DNA from: Roridomyces roridus
Taxonomy: Eukaryota > Basidiomycota > Agaricomycetes > Agaricales > Mycenaceae
NCBI GenBank assembly: GCA_029378245.1
Contig: JARKIF010000006.1
Location: 1,984,001-2,048,000, forward strand
Length of the DNA: 64,000 nucleotides
Direction of reading: 5' to 3'
Part shown: one piece after another, positions 1-11,500 of the stretch
How positions within the stretch are numbered: position 1 is the first letter of the stretch
Layout: the number at the start of each line of letters is the position of its first letter
The notes under the pieces: model-generated
Told to the model about the DNA's origin: nothing
Seen by the model: only the letters and a program-made list of their open reading frames with translations
Databases searched by the model: none
Position numbers and translations under genes: made by a program

Positions 1-38
1 CGTTTTATAGGTTCGATGGGGAGAAGATGCCGTGGTAG
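1..38 (+). pseudogene. 3' end of a short-chain dehydrogenase-like gene (partial at window edge)
   Basis: Codons 3-38 read FYRFDGEKMPW followed by TAG. This is nearly the same tail as the SDR-like gene ending at 29109 (FFQFDGEKLPW, stop). The fragment is therefore the last coding exon of a paralogous short-chain dehydrogenase whose body lies to the left of the window. Only the carboxyl end is visible, so it cannot be said whether the upstream gene is intact. The assignment rests on this single match of 11 residues including the stop position. Confidence 0.6.
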
Positions 39-194
39 AAGAATAGTACGCAATAGGATGACTCTTGCACATTGCTTGCGACGTTGAACCCTTCAAGTTG
101 CCCAACGAAGATATCGTCCAAGGTGGGAAGGAAAAAATTAAAAACCCAAGTCTGGACATTGGGTTCCACCGGCGTCCCGTATCCTCGCAGTCTC

Positions 195-780
195 CCTTGC
201 AGACGGCGATAGCCTCCCGTTGGAACCGGGAATCAGCTTCTCTTACTTGTTTTATAGCGTTCGACCACTGTACACAACGCCCGGAAGCACACGGCGTGCG
301 CCTGCTAATCATTGTGATGTTGCTCATAGGTACTTATAGGTAGGGATCCCGTTCGACTCGGGGCTGGGCCGTTTATTGCCGGTGCTCTCCTTTTTCCTCG
401 AGGGACTTCAAGGGACCAAAAGCCTGCGAAAAGTCGTCCACCTCAAGCAAGGTATGTCCGACGCCTTCAACCACTTATTTTCATGCAGCGAACGCAGATC
501 TAGACGCAGTGATTCAAACTGTGCAGAGATGAGAACGTTCTCTGGTTTGGTTTACTTATCACGTTCGACGACTTGTGAACGACGCCCAGCAGCACACGGC
601 ATGCACCTGCTACCTATTGCAACGAAGTTCACATCTGGGCAGGGGAACCTCGTTCGACTCGGGGCTGGGTGATAGATACTGCGTCGAGTTTTTATTTTCT
701 TTGCCAGAGCCATGCGTCAGTTATGCAGACTTTCGCGGCTCACCTCGAGAGAAAGGTATGTACCACACATTCAAGTTTCA
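195..780. repeat. degenerate direct repeat, two units about 310 bp apart
   Basis: Two segments (about 195-470 and 490-780) share blocks in the same order. These are a GTTCGAC block near 260 and 555, an AGCACACGGC(G/A)TGC(G/A)CCTGCTA block near 287 and 590, a CGTTCGACTCGGGGCTGGG block near 348 and 650, and a CCTCGAG...AAGGTATGT end near 450 and 755. Spacing is about 310 bp. No convincing protein was found. The units could be remnants of a tandemly duplicated gene segment or of an old element. Confidence 0.5.
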
Positions 781-1384
781 ACTTTAAATGTCATAAATAT
801 ACCTTCCCTTTTCAGCAGGGACCAAAATAGTATTCAACCATGTTCTCTAGACTGATCGCCCTTCGATCTCAAGCTCTGCGCCGTGAAGCTGATTCGGGGC
901 GGCCGTAGTAAGGCTTGGATGAATCATTTTTCTTTCCTACGCAGTGCCATGCGTCCGCTGCCACTGCTCACCGTTTCCTGCACAGTGCGGGTGTGATGCG
1001 GTGCGGATTCTGGAGCTTCACGGTGACTGAAGTGCAGGTTGACCTCGAGGAGCTTGTAGGGAAACGAGCGAGATGAGGTCGGGAAAGGGTTCGGCAGCAT
1101 AGTTAAACGCACTCGAACTTATCAGGAAAAATCGCTGAAGATTTTGCGGCGCGCCAAGGCTATCACGCGCATCATCGTTCTGTGTAGCTCCGGGCATCGA
1201 CTCTGTATGCAATGTTGACATGGTAGTTGATGCGGCGGGAGATGTAGATCAAAGCCATTGCTACTACGATCTACATTAGCTATCTAAGCGTTGAGCTGGG
1301 AAAATGTAACCGACATTGGCAATACTTCCAGCTTGATTCAAGTTGAGAATCCAAGATTTAAGAAGGGTTAGCAGGCATTAGACG

Positions 1385-1564
1385 GGTTGTACAAAAGCCG
1401 CGCGGCTTTGCACAATGCACCGCGCAGCTCCGGGGTCAGCCTGTTGCCCAATTATTCCTGTGCATCTTTGAACAGTTTTCATGGGTGTTTTTTATCCGCC
1501 ACACAAGAACCTGCCCTGCAGCTTCATTCAAATTTTTAAAAAGCCGCGCGGCTTTTGCACAACC
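1385..1564. mobile_element. short MITE-like element with palindromic terminal repeats
   Basis: The two ends are inverted copies of GGTTGT(A/G)CAAAAGCCGCGCGG, 180 bp apart. Each terminal repeat contains its own palindrome (AAAGCCGCGCGGCTTT). The interior has no coding capacity. No target duplication was recognised at the ends, so the superfamily is not assigned. Confidence 0.45.
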
Positions 1565-1689
1565 TACCTATTCAGCGAAGCAAGATTCAATAACGCAACG
1601 GTGAAGGAGGTTCAAGACAGGTGGGGAGGAGGAGGGGTGATGGGATGGGTGCCGGAGATGCGCACGATGGTGAGTAGCTAGATATTTAG

Positions 1690-2793
1690 GCTGCACTAAT
1701 CTTTATTTCTTTTTCCTATCCCTTTTGTGCGCTCCCTGAGTGAATGATTTGGGTTTTGAATATGGTGAGTCTCAAGTGTGATTACCCTGCTGTTATGGAT
1801 ATGGGTACATTCCGGGTAAATACTTGATTCCCTTCTCATCAGAAAATTCTGACTCAGTCGACGCGATCTCGGTTCAACTTCGGAGCTGCACGCGCATGTG
1901 ATCGTGTTTGTCCCGCACCCGAGTTGACTCATTTGGTAATGACTCCGTAGTATATTAGCCGTAGATAGCCCCCGTTTTGAATCAGACCTCTTTGACTACT
2001 ACCTTGACCATCTTCGTGTGATACTCACCGTGTGTGAACTGAATCTTTGTTCTTCGACCTCCACTGTCTTACTTGCTAGTAGCCTACAGTCTACTCTGGT
2101 TGCCCGAGTAAATAAGCATGTTGCTCGGCCTTCGGCAGTCTGTCTACATACCTTGTGTGTCACCCAAGTGGTGAACTTGTAAGGATTTCCTTCGAACTCA
2201 ACTGACAGAGCTACCTCTAGCCCTGTTCTACAACACCTGCTCTACATTGGTCGATGTACAGCTACAGCCGCACAGAGCTCCGACTTGACATAGATTCATA
2301 GATCACCTGCCAAGGAATGTAGATCACTGTAGTCAGATATAATTCAAGGGCTCAACTACATACACCTATAAACTAGGGGGCAGTTGACAGCACTACCGGC
2401 TCTATGTTGCTTACATTACCCTCCATGGCCAAGTGAATTTTTCCTGATTTGAACCCCGGGGTACAAAGTAGAGAGTAGCCCGTATACGAGGCCTTCGAGG
2501 CGCCCCGTATGCGGAGAACAGTTGTACGCGTGTTCAGGCATGCAGGGGGTCTAACCGTATAGGTGGTTCGCCTCAAGTATCAGAGAGTCAGAACATGAGA
2601 GACGAGAGTAAGAATTGATTGATTATCTAATAGTTACATGAAAATAGAATACGATGAGGCGCTGGCCGTGTCCAAGTACTTAAGCCCTCCAGGCGTCACA
2701 GCGGGTCGTTTGCATGGAACGTCCCTCTCCTTCAAGTTGAAGCCTTGTCGTGTTTGACGTTGTTCGAGATAGAACCGGTGAGTTGAAGGGAAG
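1690..2793. other. gene-free stretch, nothing recognised
   Basis: No open frame here resembles a known protein, and no RNA gene or clear repeat was seen between the palindromic MITE and the hAT-like element. Short frames exist on both strands, but their composition is not protein-like. Confidence 0.5.
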
Positions 2794-2801
2794 CTTTCCT
2801 T

Positions 2802-3560
2802 AGGGCTGCGGACCCGAACCGTACGTGACCGCTTGACGGCCGCCTGTCGACGGCATCCCGAACCGACCCGTCGGGCTCCTGAAACAGAATCTGACGGTAC
2901 CGTCGTTGACGGGCCGTATACTGTCGTGACCCCGTCAAAAATCGGCCGTCACGGCCGTTGACGGGTGGCAGTCCGGAGGTAATAAATCAGGACTAGATTG
3001 GCATCTCCTTGGCACCTGCCCTCTTCGGCGATCGTCAGCCATGACATCCAAAATCATCCTAGGTGGGAGTCAACCTATATTGTACACTGTCATGGCTGAT
3101 TGCGCACTCGCTGTTTGATTTCAGCTTTCATTGAGGCCGGATAGCACTTGGGAATGTTTTCATGTGGTAAATAACCTGTAAATTGGGAGTGTTTCCAAGT
3201 GCGTTCTCGAGTCGGAGGCCTCCCGATTTGGAAAGACTGATTGCCGATGATCAGTCGCACTCGGACTTGCAGTCAACAGCCGTTCCTAAGTCCTTGTACT
3301 ACAAATACCACTGAACCCTTGCAGATTTGCAGGGAATACTTCTGGTATGTTGAAAGTCCAACTGTGTTGTGATCCACCTCGAAATGATAACACGTGACTG
3401 AGTCAGCCGAACCGTCTACCGTGACGGCCGTTTTTGATGCCGAACCGACCCGTCAGAGATCTTCGACCCAGGTTGACGGGACGGGTACGGGTCAGCTGTC
3501 AGCCGTTTTGTGCCGTCAATTTGACGGCCGTCACCGTTACGGTTCGGGTCCGCAGCCCTA
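2802..3560. mobile_element. non-autonomous hAT-like element (family 1), 759 bp
   Basis: The element begins TAGGGCTGCGGACCCGAACC and ends with the inverted copy GGTTCGGGTCCGCAGCCCTA. It is bracketed by a perfect 8-bp duplication GCTTTCCT (2794-2801 and 3561-3568), the hallmark of hAT-type transposition. Both ends carry subterminal repeats built on GACGG/CCGTC (about 2815-2970 and 3405-3545). The middle (about 2970-3400) has no transposase-like frame. The perfect duplication suggests a fairly recent insertion. Superfamily is inferred from 8-bp duplication plus TIR only. Confidence 0.85.
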
Positions 3561-3568
3561 GCTTTCCT

Positions 3569-4092
3569 TCGCCCACCTGCCTAATACAGACTGGGGACAT
3601 GCAGGACTCCGAAGGAGGTAACCAGGGCTGAGAGCACCTTCACGTGCATGAGGTTTTCAAGCTCCAACTGTTGTGTTCCTTGATCTCATGGCATTCATCT
3701 TCAACTTGGAACTTAGAAAGTTAGAGGATTCAGAGTATGTACTTATGCATGGATGGCAAGGTGAATACAACCTTGAACTGACTGTTAGCGCAAGCCATCC
3801 AGCCTGCAATCACTGCTTGTTCGATTCAGAGTGGCTGCATATATATGTGGTGTTTGCTCACTGGGAGTGGTGAGACCCAACTTAATTGTTACATGAGGAA
3901 TCTTTTGGTGTATGGGTCACTTTCTACCTGATTTATTCTTCAATCTTGTTTCGCCTGATTCTCAGAGTATTCTCAAAGTCAAGGCAGGTTGAAAAAAAAT
4001 ATGTGAAACTGTGATTGGATGTTCGCAGAGCTTGTGCTGGGTGGTGGGTCAAGGGTGTGCAAAAGAGAATGGATCCGTTGGGGAGCAAAAGC
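3569..4092. other. gene-free stretch, nothing recognised
   Basis: The stretch lies between the hAT-like element and tRNA-Val. A short open frame at 3673-3873 has no recognisable motif. No repeat or RNA structure was noted. Confidence 0.4.
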
Positions 4093-4191
4093 TGATTCGA
4101 CCCGGGTTCGAACCGGAGACCTCCTGTGAGTCACGTGAGGAGATTCAGGTTCATGTGAGACAGACGTGATAACCAACTACACCATCGAACC
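4093..4191 (-). tRNA. tRNA-Val (CAC) with a 25-nt intron
   Basis: On the minus strand the acceptor GGTTCGA (4185-4191) pairs with TCGAATC, followed by discriminator A at 4093. A D-arm with AGTTGGTTA, a five-pair anticodon stem TCTGT/ACAGG, and a T-arm CCGGTTCGAACCCGG are all present. The loop CTCACA puts CAC at positions 34-36. About 25 extra bases (TGAACCTG...GTGACT) sit after position 37, the normal place of eukaryotic tRNA introns. Without the intron the gene is 74 nt. CCA is not encoded, as expected for a nuclear tRNA. Confidence 0.93.
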
Positions 4192-4747
4192 GGCAACAAA
4201 CTTGAATTCAGGACCCATGGAATAGACAGTGAGTCGTCCACAAATATTTCTTGTTGGGTAGACTCCGAGGGATAGACTGGCGAGCGCTAGTACGGCGTCC
4301 GAGTTGTGTGAAAACAGAATAACTAGAAATAGATGAATGTCAGTAACAACAGTAGAACTACTTATCTTATTCTAGACCAGAATCTGGTCTGTCTATGAAA
4401 ACTATGGGTAATTAAATCATTGATCGCGCGAGTGGGATCCATCAAACGAACTCAACCAGCCTGTCTATCGACACTTGTTCATAGACAGGCTGGAATTGAG
4501 CCTAATCTTATTCCAATGAGCCTCCGAGCCTTGCAGGCACTTAGGCGAGATGGAAGTAAGAGGTAAGATAGATTGATCTCCGGGCGCACAGCCCGATAAC
4601 AATAGTACAGATGTGGATAATCTCATCTTTATCTACATCGGGCTCAAGGAAATGTAAAACTAAACAGAAAATTTACAACAGCCGGTTGAACGGCTATGGG
4701 CGTTAAGGGTAACGCTATTGTATGTTACACGTGTGGCACTGATTACG
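4192..4747. other. gene-free stretch with two small hairpins
   Basis: A hairpin formed by AGCCTGTCTAT and ATAGACAGGCT lies at about 4457-4491. A short palindrome GACCAGAATCTGGTC lies at about 4376-4390. No gene was recognised. Confidence 0.4.
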
Positions 4748-6459
4748 TTAAAACCTGGTTAAAACCAAGAAACCACGACGGTCCAAAGAGTACAACGATG
4801 CTCGGGTCGTTTGCGACCAATTGAGGAATCTCTTTTCGTCGGGGCAATGACTTTTTAGAACTCGAAGATGCACTTGTTTGAAGGAGGGGAGGTCGGAGCA
4901 AGGGGGTACCACGATAAGCGAGCCGTACTACACCCCGAATTTTTTTTCTCGGGCAGATTGGCCTACCCTCCCCCCCTCCCAAAGAGGAAATTTCCTTTTT
5001 GGGAAGCCCCTATCGTGGTGATTTTAGTGATTTTTGCCTGCCGTTGGCTGGTGTAGGGTGCAGAACTATTCCTGTGTCCTCCAATTGACTTCAGAAGCAA
5101 GAAACACCCATTATCGAGCAACATATATCTGATGATGTCCCACCACATCACGTCAGCACGTGATCATATAATCACGTGACCTTTCTGGCTGGTGCAACAG
5201 AAAATTGCCTAAAATTCTGTTTCTGCACCAGGTCTTGCCAGGAGAGCCATTCTACTGCTCTACCAAAAGTTGGTACAAAACTTTTTTTTCAGCCATCCAA
5301 GGGACCACCCCCTCCCCCCTTTAATAGGAAATTTCTTATCATGGTACCCCCTTGGGTCGGAGAGGAAAGATTCCACAGCCTCGTTGAGCGCGGCCAAATT
5401 GATGGTACTCGATGTCAGAGCTCCAGCTCCGTCAAGCGAGAGAACCTCAAGACGTGCATTCCTGGGGCAGTCTCTGCAAAACTCGAAGAGGTCTGCACTC
5501 CAGTCCTCTGAGAAGAGTTTCAGTGAACGGAGGTTGGGGGTTACAATGTATTTGTAACTCAGACCTGAAGTGTTTTCAGCTGGGTGATGCTTTGGATGCG
5601 AAAAAAAAAAAAAAAAAAGAAAAAAATCATAACACTCACACTCAGGCATGTAGATGGTTAGATCTCGGAGGGCCGGTGCAACCTCTGGTCCAAAACTCCA
5701 GCTGTGCATATCCACGGCTGAAATTGAAAGGCTGGTAACACCAGACAAGTCGATTTGGGGATTGAGAAAGTGGGTGAAAAGAGTGTCGCCGGATAGTTCA
5801 CTGAGGACCATCGCAGTCAGTTTGGGGTGCCAAACGCGTGACTGTGGCCAGGAGTCGTATCTGCAGGCTGGGTCAAACTGGACGTTGCAGAGCTGCAGCC
5901 TCTTCAAGGAAGTTGCGTCACAAAAAAGGGACAGCAACTCCCGAGGTGAGGATATTGTAACATGTTTCAACTCGACAGACTGGAGAGTCGGCGAGGCAAA
6001 CACGGCAGCTAGGGCGGATCGAAGGGAGCGGCCCAGTCGGCTCCAAACCAAGCCACCAGTCATCCACTGACCTGGAGTTGAGTTGTCGACAAGGGCTATG
6101 TGTTTTAACTTGAGGAGGGGAAGAACCAGGGAGAGTGTCCTCCCTGACATGATCCAAGATGGACGTGGTTCCTCCACTGGGGCCGTCTGGTCTTTGGCTC
6201 CCACTGCCAGTATGACACACAACTCTTGGACATGGGAAGCCAAATGTGGGGATGAGGTGATTCTTTTGTAGAATCTCTGGCATGGGCCATCCCCGGTGTG
6301 GTTGTGCGCAGGGGGGAGGATGTCCATTCTTTTGAAGAGGAGAGCCTGGCATGGACGGACACATGCTCGTGCTGCAAGAGAGCAGGACTTGAGACTAGTC
6401 AAGTCCCCTGCAAGATTGTCGACAATCAGATCGATGAGCTCCTGCGGGACTGGGCTCAT
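4748..6459 (-). pseudogene. F-box/LRR-like protein gene split by a hAT-like insertion
   Basis: The start at 6459 gives MSPVPQELIDLIVDNL..., a typical basidiomycete F-box amino end. Leucine-rich strands follow (LKHIALVDNS, LQSVELKHVTI, LKRLQLCNVQF, LTSLSISAVDM-like), as in F-box proteins that present substrates to SCF ubiquitin ligases. An earlier in-frame ATG at 6549 exists but would add an atypical leader. A short intron with a long T-run (about 5582-5640) interrupts the LRR-like part. The frame is broken at 5354, where a 456-bp element begins. Joining the two sides at one copy of the 8-bp duplication continues the same frame to TAA at 4748-4750, so the element interrupts an otherwise open last exon. 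With the element present, translation runs into it and ends at 5260 with an altered tail. Function beyond F-box is unknown. Confidence 0.8.
4899..5354. mobile_element. non-autonomous hAT-like element inserted in the F-box gene, 456 bp
   Basis: Terminal inverted repeats are CAAGGGGGTACCACGATAAG on the left and CTTATCATGGTACCCCCTTG on the right. They are flanked by a perfect 8-bp duplication GGTCGGAG (4891-4898 and 5355-5362). Subterminal sequence at both ends contains a T-run, a CCCTCCCCCC-like run and a GGAAATTTC block. No transposase is encoded. It differs in sequence from the other four hAT-like elements in the window. Confidence 0.88.
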
Positions 6460-8596
6460 GAAGGTGGGAAGTAACTGGGAAGACTCAAGGAAGACTTCCG
6501 AATTCAAAACGGAAATGAGCGTGACGTCACGCACAGTGACGCACTGCATTGCGTGGCCCCTCGGCAGACTAGTCTCTTATAAACAGACGCTATAACACAT
6601 GTGTCTCATTCTTCGACGTGTTATAGTCTGTTGATAAGGTTGATCACTTGATAGGTGGTGGCGTGATGCCGTAAAGTGCGGAGTTTGAAAGGTTTCCCAC
6701 GCTTCCCCTGCGCGTCTGGACGCGTTTACGCTGCCTCTGGGACCCAAAACCGCTCCTTGGACGCGTATATACGGTATTTCTACCCCTCCAGTACATATAA
6801 TGTCAATTCTGGCCGATTACCAATTTTCTCAGCATCTCCAGACGTCGGCAGCCCGAGTCGTCGACACTCTGCGTCTCAGCGGCACTCGAGCTCCTTTAAT
6901 TCAACTCTCCATCTCAATTCTCCGTTTTCAATGCTGCATCATTCCTACTAGGCATAAGACACGGAACTCACAGCGTGGCCACAATCCTCACGCTCACGAC
7001 CCGTGGATACCAGTGTCGCGCAAATCTCCCCGCCTCCGCTCTTCTGGACTCTGGACGTACATCCGGACGTGCCAACGGCTGTCGTTTGTTAAACGCCGAC
7101 GACTCCACCGAGACTGACGCGAGACGCTCGATCTCAGGCCCCGGCAATGCCGGAGAGCTAGAGTCAACAGCGGGAGCGGCGAAGCCGTCAAGGGGCATGG
7201 CGAAGGGGCTGACGCAGGCGGAAAGTGCAGAGCCATGGCTGGGAGGGTGCGGCCTGGAGGGCGTAGCCTTCATAGCCAGTGGACGACAGCTAACGTCGGC
7301 CTCGGACGGGTGCGAGAAGTCAATGAGAAGAAGCAGATGGGGTGGCTGGTGGAGATGCTAAAAGAGGGAGTGGGTGCATCTCTTTCACCCTCCGCTCGTG
7401 TCTGGATGACTCGACACTGGATAGCAGAGGATGAGTCGCATACCGGCGCCTACAAAGTATTGTTACGCACGAAAGCCCAAGTCCTCAATCACACACAGTC
7501 CCCTCCAACTTGATTAAGATCCCTCAGCGTCAATGCGCGGTATTTGAGATGATTTTGAGCTGGATGCAGCCCCGGATGTCGTTCGGTGGAGCAGGCCTCT
7601 AGAGAGCCATAATGAGGTAATTCAGGCGCCAAAGTGACGCATGAGGGTTTTCGTCAGTGGCTCGAGTGATTCCGTTCGCCCATTTGTGATGGTACGGGCA
7701 GTGGGAGGCCAGGGAGGAGGACACGCAAGGAAGAGAGCAGAGTGATGATCAGTGATCTGATTTGAAACTCAGCACATTACGACATTCCGTCACCACCTAT
7801 CAAGCGCTCGCGATCAGCTACAGACTATCGGCAGACTGGTCTTTGGGATGCCGTTGATCCGGGGGTTGAAAATATGAAACAATTATTTAATTTTAATCCA
7901 TACTACAAGTCCGGCTACCTCTCCATTCCGCGTTGCCGCGCGGGCGGCTGCGGCCATCACCTCCATTGTGCTTGCTGTCGGTCACCGGGTCACGTATGTG
8001 ATGGTCACGCTCTCTGTACAGAAGGTACAGCCACACACCCACATCAGGGTGACTTACACAGAACCCCGCCATCAACCCGCCATTCAACCATAGTCTCACG
8101 TAGCCTAGTCTCTCCGACTCGTAGACAGACTACAATACAACTGTCTTGACAGAGTAGGGGAATCATGCCTGATGCCATGCACATTGCATTTGCAAATGCC
8201 AAAGAGCCAGAATACTTAGGCATTGTCACAAGAAGATTGTAAGTAATTCAAGAAAATCACTTTCCTGAATGGCGTAGTTGAACTACAGTCTACGCCATTC
8301 AAGTGATGTGAAGTTTTCTTGCCATACCCATACAAATTGGACAGGGGTCAGCCTCGTCTCTAGTGAGGCCCGAGGGCCCGGACGAAACATTGAATAAAGA
8401 AGTGGAGGGTTAACCTGGAATATAGAGGGCCGAGGCAGAACCGTGTACTTAGGAGGTGCCCTCGAGGGAGGGGGGCAGATAAGTAGTCTCTTGTAAACAG
8501 AGCTTTGACTCAGGGCTTGATCAAGATCTTAAGACTTGATATCTAATATCTGATCGGACTCGGAAGATTGACGTTTGACTCTTGACGTTAACCACC
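6460..8596. other. long intergenic region, no recognised gene
   Basis: Several overlapping open frames of 60-128 codons on both strands (about 6680-7510) show no known motif and no consistent codon pattern. A perfect 10-bp inverted repeat lies within a longer hairpin at 8243-8320. No RNA gene was found. The last few hundred bases probably hold the promoter of the Zn2Cys6 gene. Confidence 0.4.
8243..8320. repeat. long imperfect hairpin
   Basis: GAATGGCGTA and TACGCCATTC form a perfect 10-bp stem around a 14-nt loop. AAGAAAA...AGTG-like flanks extend the pairing outward to CAAGAAAA and TTTTCTTG. It could be a miniature element or a structured transcript segment; nothing else supports a function. 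Confidence 0.4.
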
Positions 8597-11500
8597 ATGG
8601 CCAAGGGCGCCAACACTCGTGGACCATACGCTGCTCGAGCGTGCTCAGTTTGCCGATTCAAGTGGGTGCGATCGGGTGTAGGCTTTCCATACCTACTGAC
8701 TGCCCCCAGAAAAACCAAATGTGACGGCCAACAGCCCGTGTGCAGCTACCATCAGCAACTTGACACCTTGGGCTTTTTCCTCTTTTGCGCCTTTTTTGGA
8801 CCCAAAAAAGTGTCAAAAGTGGAAAAGAGGAAAAAGTGTCCGGCACTTTTTTAAGCTAGGTCCCTTTGCTTAAAAAAGTGCTTTTTACCCTCAGAAAAGC
8901 AGCCTGGTCACCCCCAAAAAGTGCTTCCAAAAGCTGCCCCGAAACACTCATAGTTCACACCAATGAGGGTAGAAGACATATATTGCATTGAGCACTATCA
9001 AATGTACAAATCTACTTATACGGACAAGATGGTGCACGTACCCTCAGCAACAACGCAGCAACGACGGCGCGGAACCCAGGATGACTCTGTTGGGTCAAAA
9101 TTAGAATTCGGATTATACGACGGCGCAATGAACACGTACCGAGGTACTGGCTGCAGCGTGTCGATGACGGCTGGAGTTTGGGCACATGCTGACAAAGGTG
9201 AGATAATTCGGGCCGTAGGTGTGCGTGCGTAAGGACCCGACTGGATGGGTGACACGTAGCCTGTCAGGACATTAGGATGAGGATGTCAATAATCGGAGGT
9301 GGAATGTGGTAACTCACCGCGTCTTCCGTGTCGCACAGACAGATCTTGGGAGAGGAAGAAAGCCTGGCTGACAGAAGTCAATGACTGCGGATGATGCGGG
9401 CAAATGGATGATGACATACACCAGCTCGACATATGTGGCAGAGGATGCAGCCACGGTCCGCGAGGTCGGTCACCCTACGTGGGGATGGATCATCAGTGGG
9501 TGAGAGCTGCGGAAGAAGCAAAGCACGCACTGTTGGCTCAAGCTCTACCCTCCCGACTTTCAAGTCCAGGACCGAGTCGAGTCGGTGCAGCGGATGAAGT
9601 CTACAAGGGAATGAGTCACACTGGGACGGCTCCGACGGCCAGCAGCCAGGTAGGCAACATTGTGGGCTAGGGGACCAAGTCTCGAGCAGGAGAAACCAAC
9701 GAGACGATGGGACAGAGAGTCGGTGAGATGAGGGAAGAGAAGAAGGAGTTGTTGGCGTTTGTTGTCTTCTGTCCGAATTCAGTCATCAACCAACACCACG
9801 TGTTCAGCGGCCGCAAGTCGCAACGCCGATCACCGATGACCGCGTGGCCTCTTTGACTTCTCTTCCGCACCCATCGCGCCTCCCCTTGTCCTTCACCATT
9901 GACAACACCGGAGGAACGAGCTGGATTACTCGCCAACTCAAATCCTCCCTTGGCCACCATCACCATCAGGTTGTAGCGACCCTGCGCCACTTTGTCCTTC
10001 ACTGCCTGAAGAGCACAGAACACCGCCGACCCACCGAATGGGCCTCGGCTTCCGTCCGCGGCAAACTGCTGACTGTTTCAAGGTTCGGCGCGGGATTGCT
10101 GGAGACACACTGAGGGCATTCTGTAGAGTGGGTGAGTGGTTGTTTTACTGACTTTTTGACTCTGCTCACGCGCCTAGATATCCCCTGTATATTTACTATG
10201 TACCGTATCGAGTCATACAAACCATTCAATCCCCGAGTTGTGCCTGTCTCTGAGCTTCTTTCTGTCCTCGATTGTGACTGCGCATCCAGTGGACGGGAAA
10301 AGGACGTGCGGGCTTTCCCCTTCTTTCACCGACGTGTCACCTGACTGTGACAGTGCTGCTGGGAACGAGACAGCGACGCGCGAAAACCTCGAACGGATGC
10401 ACACTTTGAAGCGCTTCGAAAGCGGGCTGACTCGTTACAGAACTATGTCGAGATTCTACAGGGAATGTTGGCCAAATGTGTATGCCAGGATGTGTCCTCG
10501 TCTTTGCGGTGTCTATCGAACGAGGAAGAGACTGGATCTGGTGACGAGTCGACGCTGAATCCGGACGAGCTGGCTATAACGCAGGAGCTGACGTTTCCTA
10601 CCAATTGTTTGAAGGTGCGCGCGCTTTTTTCGGATAACTATGACTATAGCTCTCATCTTCTAGTACGACTACAAACTGGGTGGCCTCATTCTTCGCCGCT
10701 TCACGGGCCTTCGTCAGTTCGACGAATCCCCTCAAGTCTCCTATGTTTCCCCGGTGGAGCCGAGGAATTCGAGCCCACCCTACATATTGCTTGTGAACGA
10801 TGTGCACGGCTTGGAACCCGAAGTCGATTGGTCAAGATACTTGCCCCCACAAGTTGCCCTCGACAGAAGAGAACACGACAAGTATACGCTAACCTTTTCA
10901 CGGCCTCATATTCCAATCACTGACTCGCTCACAGGATTCTGGACCTTGCGTTCAAATTCCTCGCATCTTCCTCTCTACGCATCATTCCCACTCTCTTCCT
11001 CCGCGACATGCACCGTGCTCTGAGCAGTCCCCGCTCTCGCGAGCCTCCTAAAACATCCAACTATTCGCCCATGCTACACAACACCCTTCTCGCTATATCC
11101 GCAGTCTACTCCGACAACCCGTACATCCGAGACCGAAGAACGAGGCGATATTTCATCAACGTCGCTTTGGATCACCTGCAAGCCGAGTGTCGCAGACCAA
11201 ACCTCAGCCTGGTCCAGGCGTTGTCGTTCTTTGGGACGTACTATATCGACTGTGGGGATCACGTCCTTGGAGACATGTTTTGTGGTAAGCCCGTTCGTGC
11301 TTCAGAAAACCCTCATCTGAATGTCGTAGCGATGAGCAGTAGAGCAAGTATGGCACGTATGCAATTTTTTCTCTTCGCGTTCTTGGTTTCTCGCTCACGT
11401 GTTCCAGTTGGTCTTGATCTCGATGCCACAGCCTGGGCGCAGACTGGATTCATCACCGAGGACGAGATGCACGCAAGACATTGGGCGTGTTGGAGTACAT

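Noticed and set aside
4093..4191. Terminal inverted repeat or hairpin element around TTCGAACCGG
   Set aside because: The symmetry is fully explained by the T-arm and acceptor stem of an intron-bearing tRNA-Val.
6968..7361. Overlapping open frames of 80-128 codons on both strands
   Set aside because: No motif, start context or splice structure favours any one of them; GC-rich DNA gives such frames by chance.
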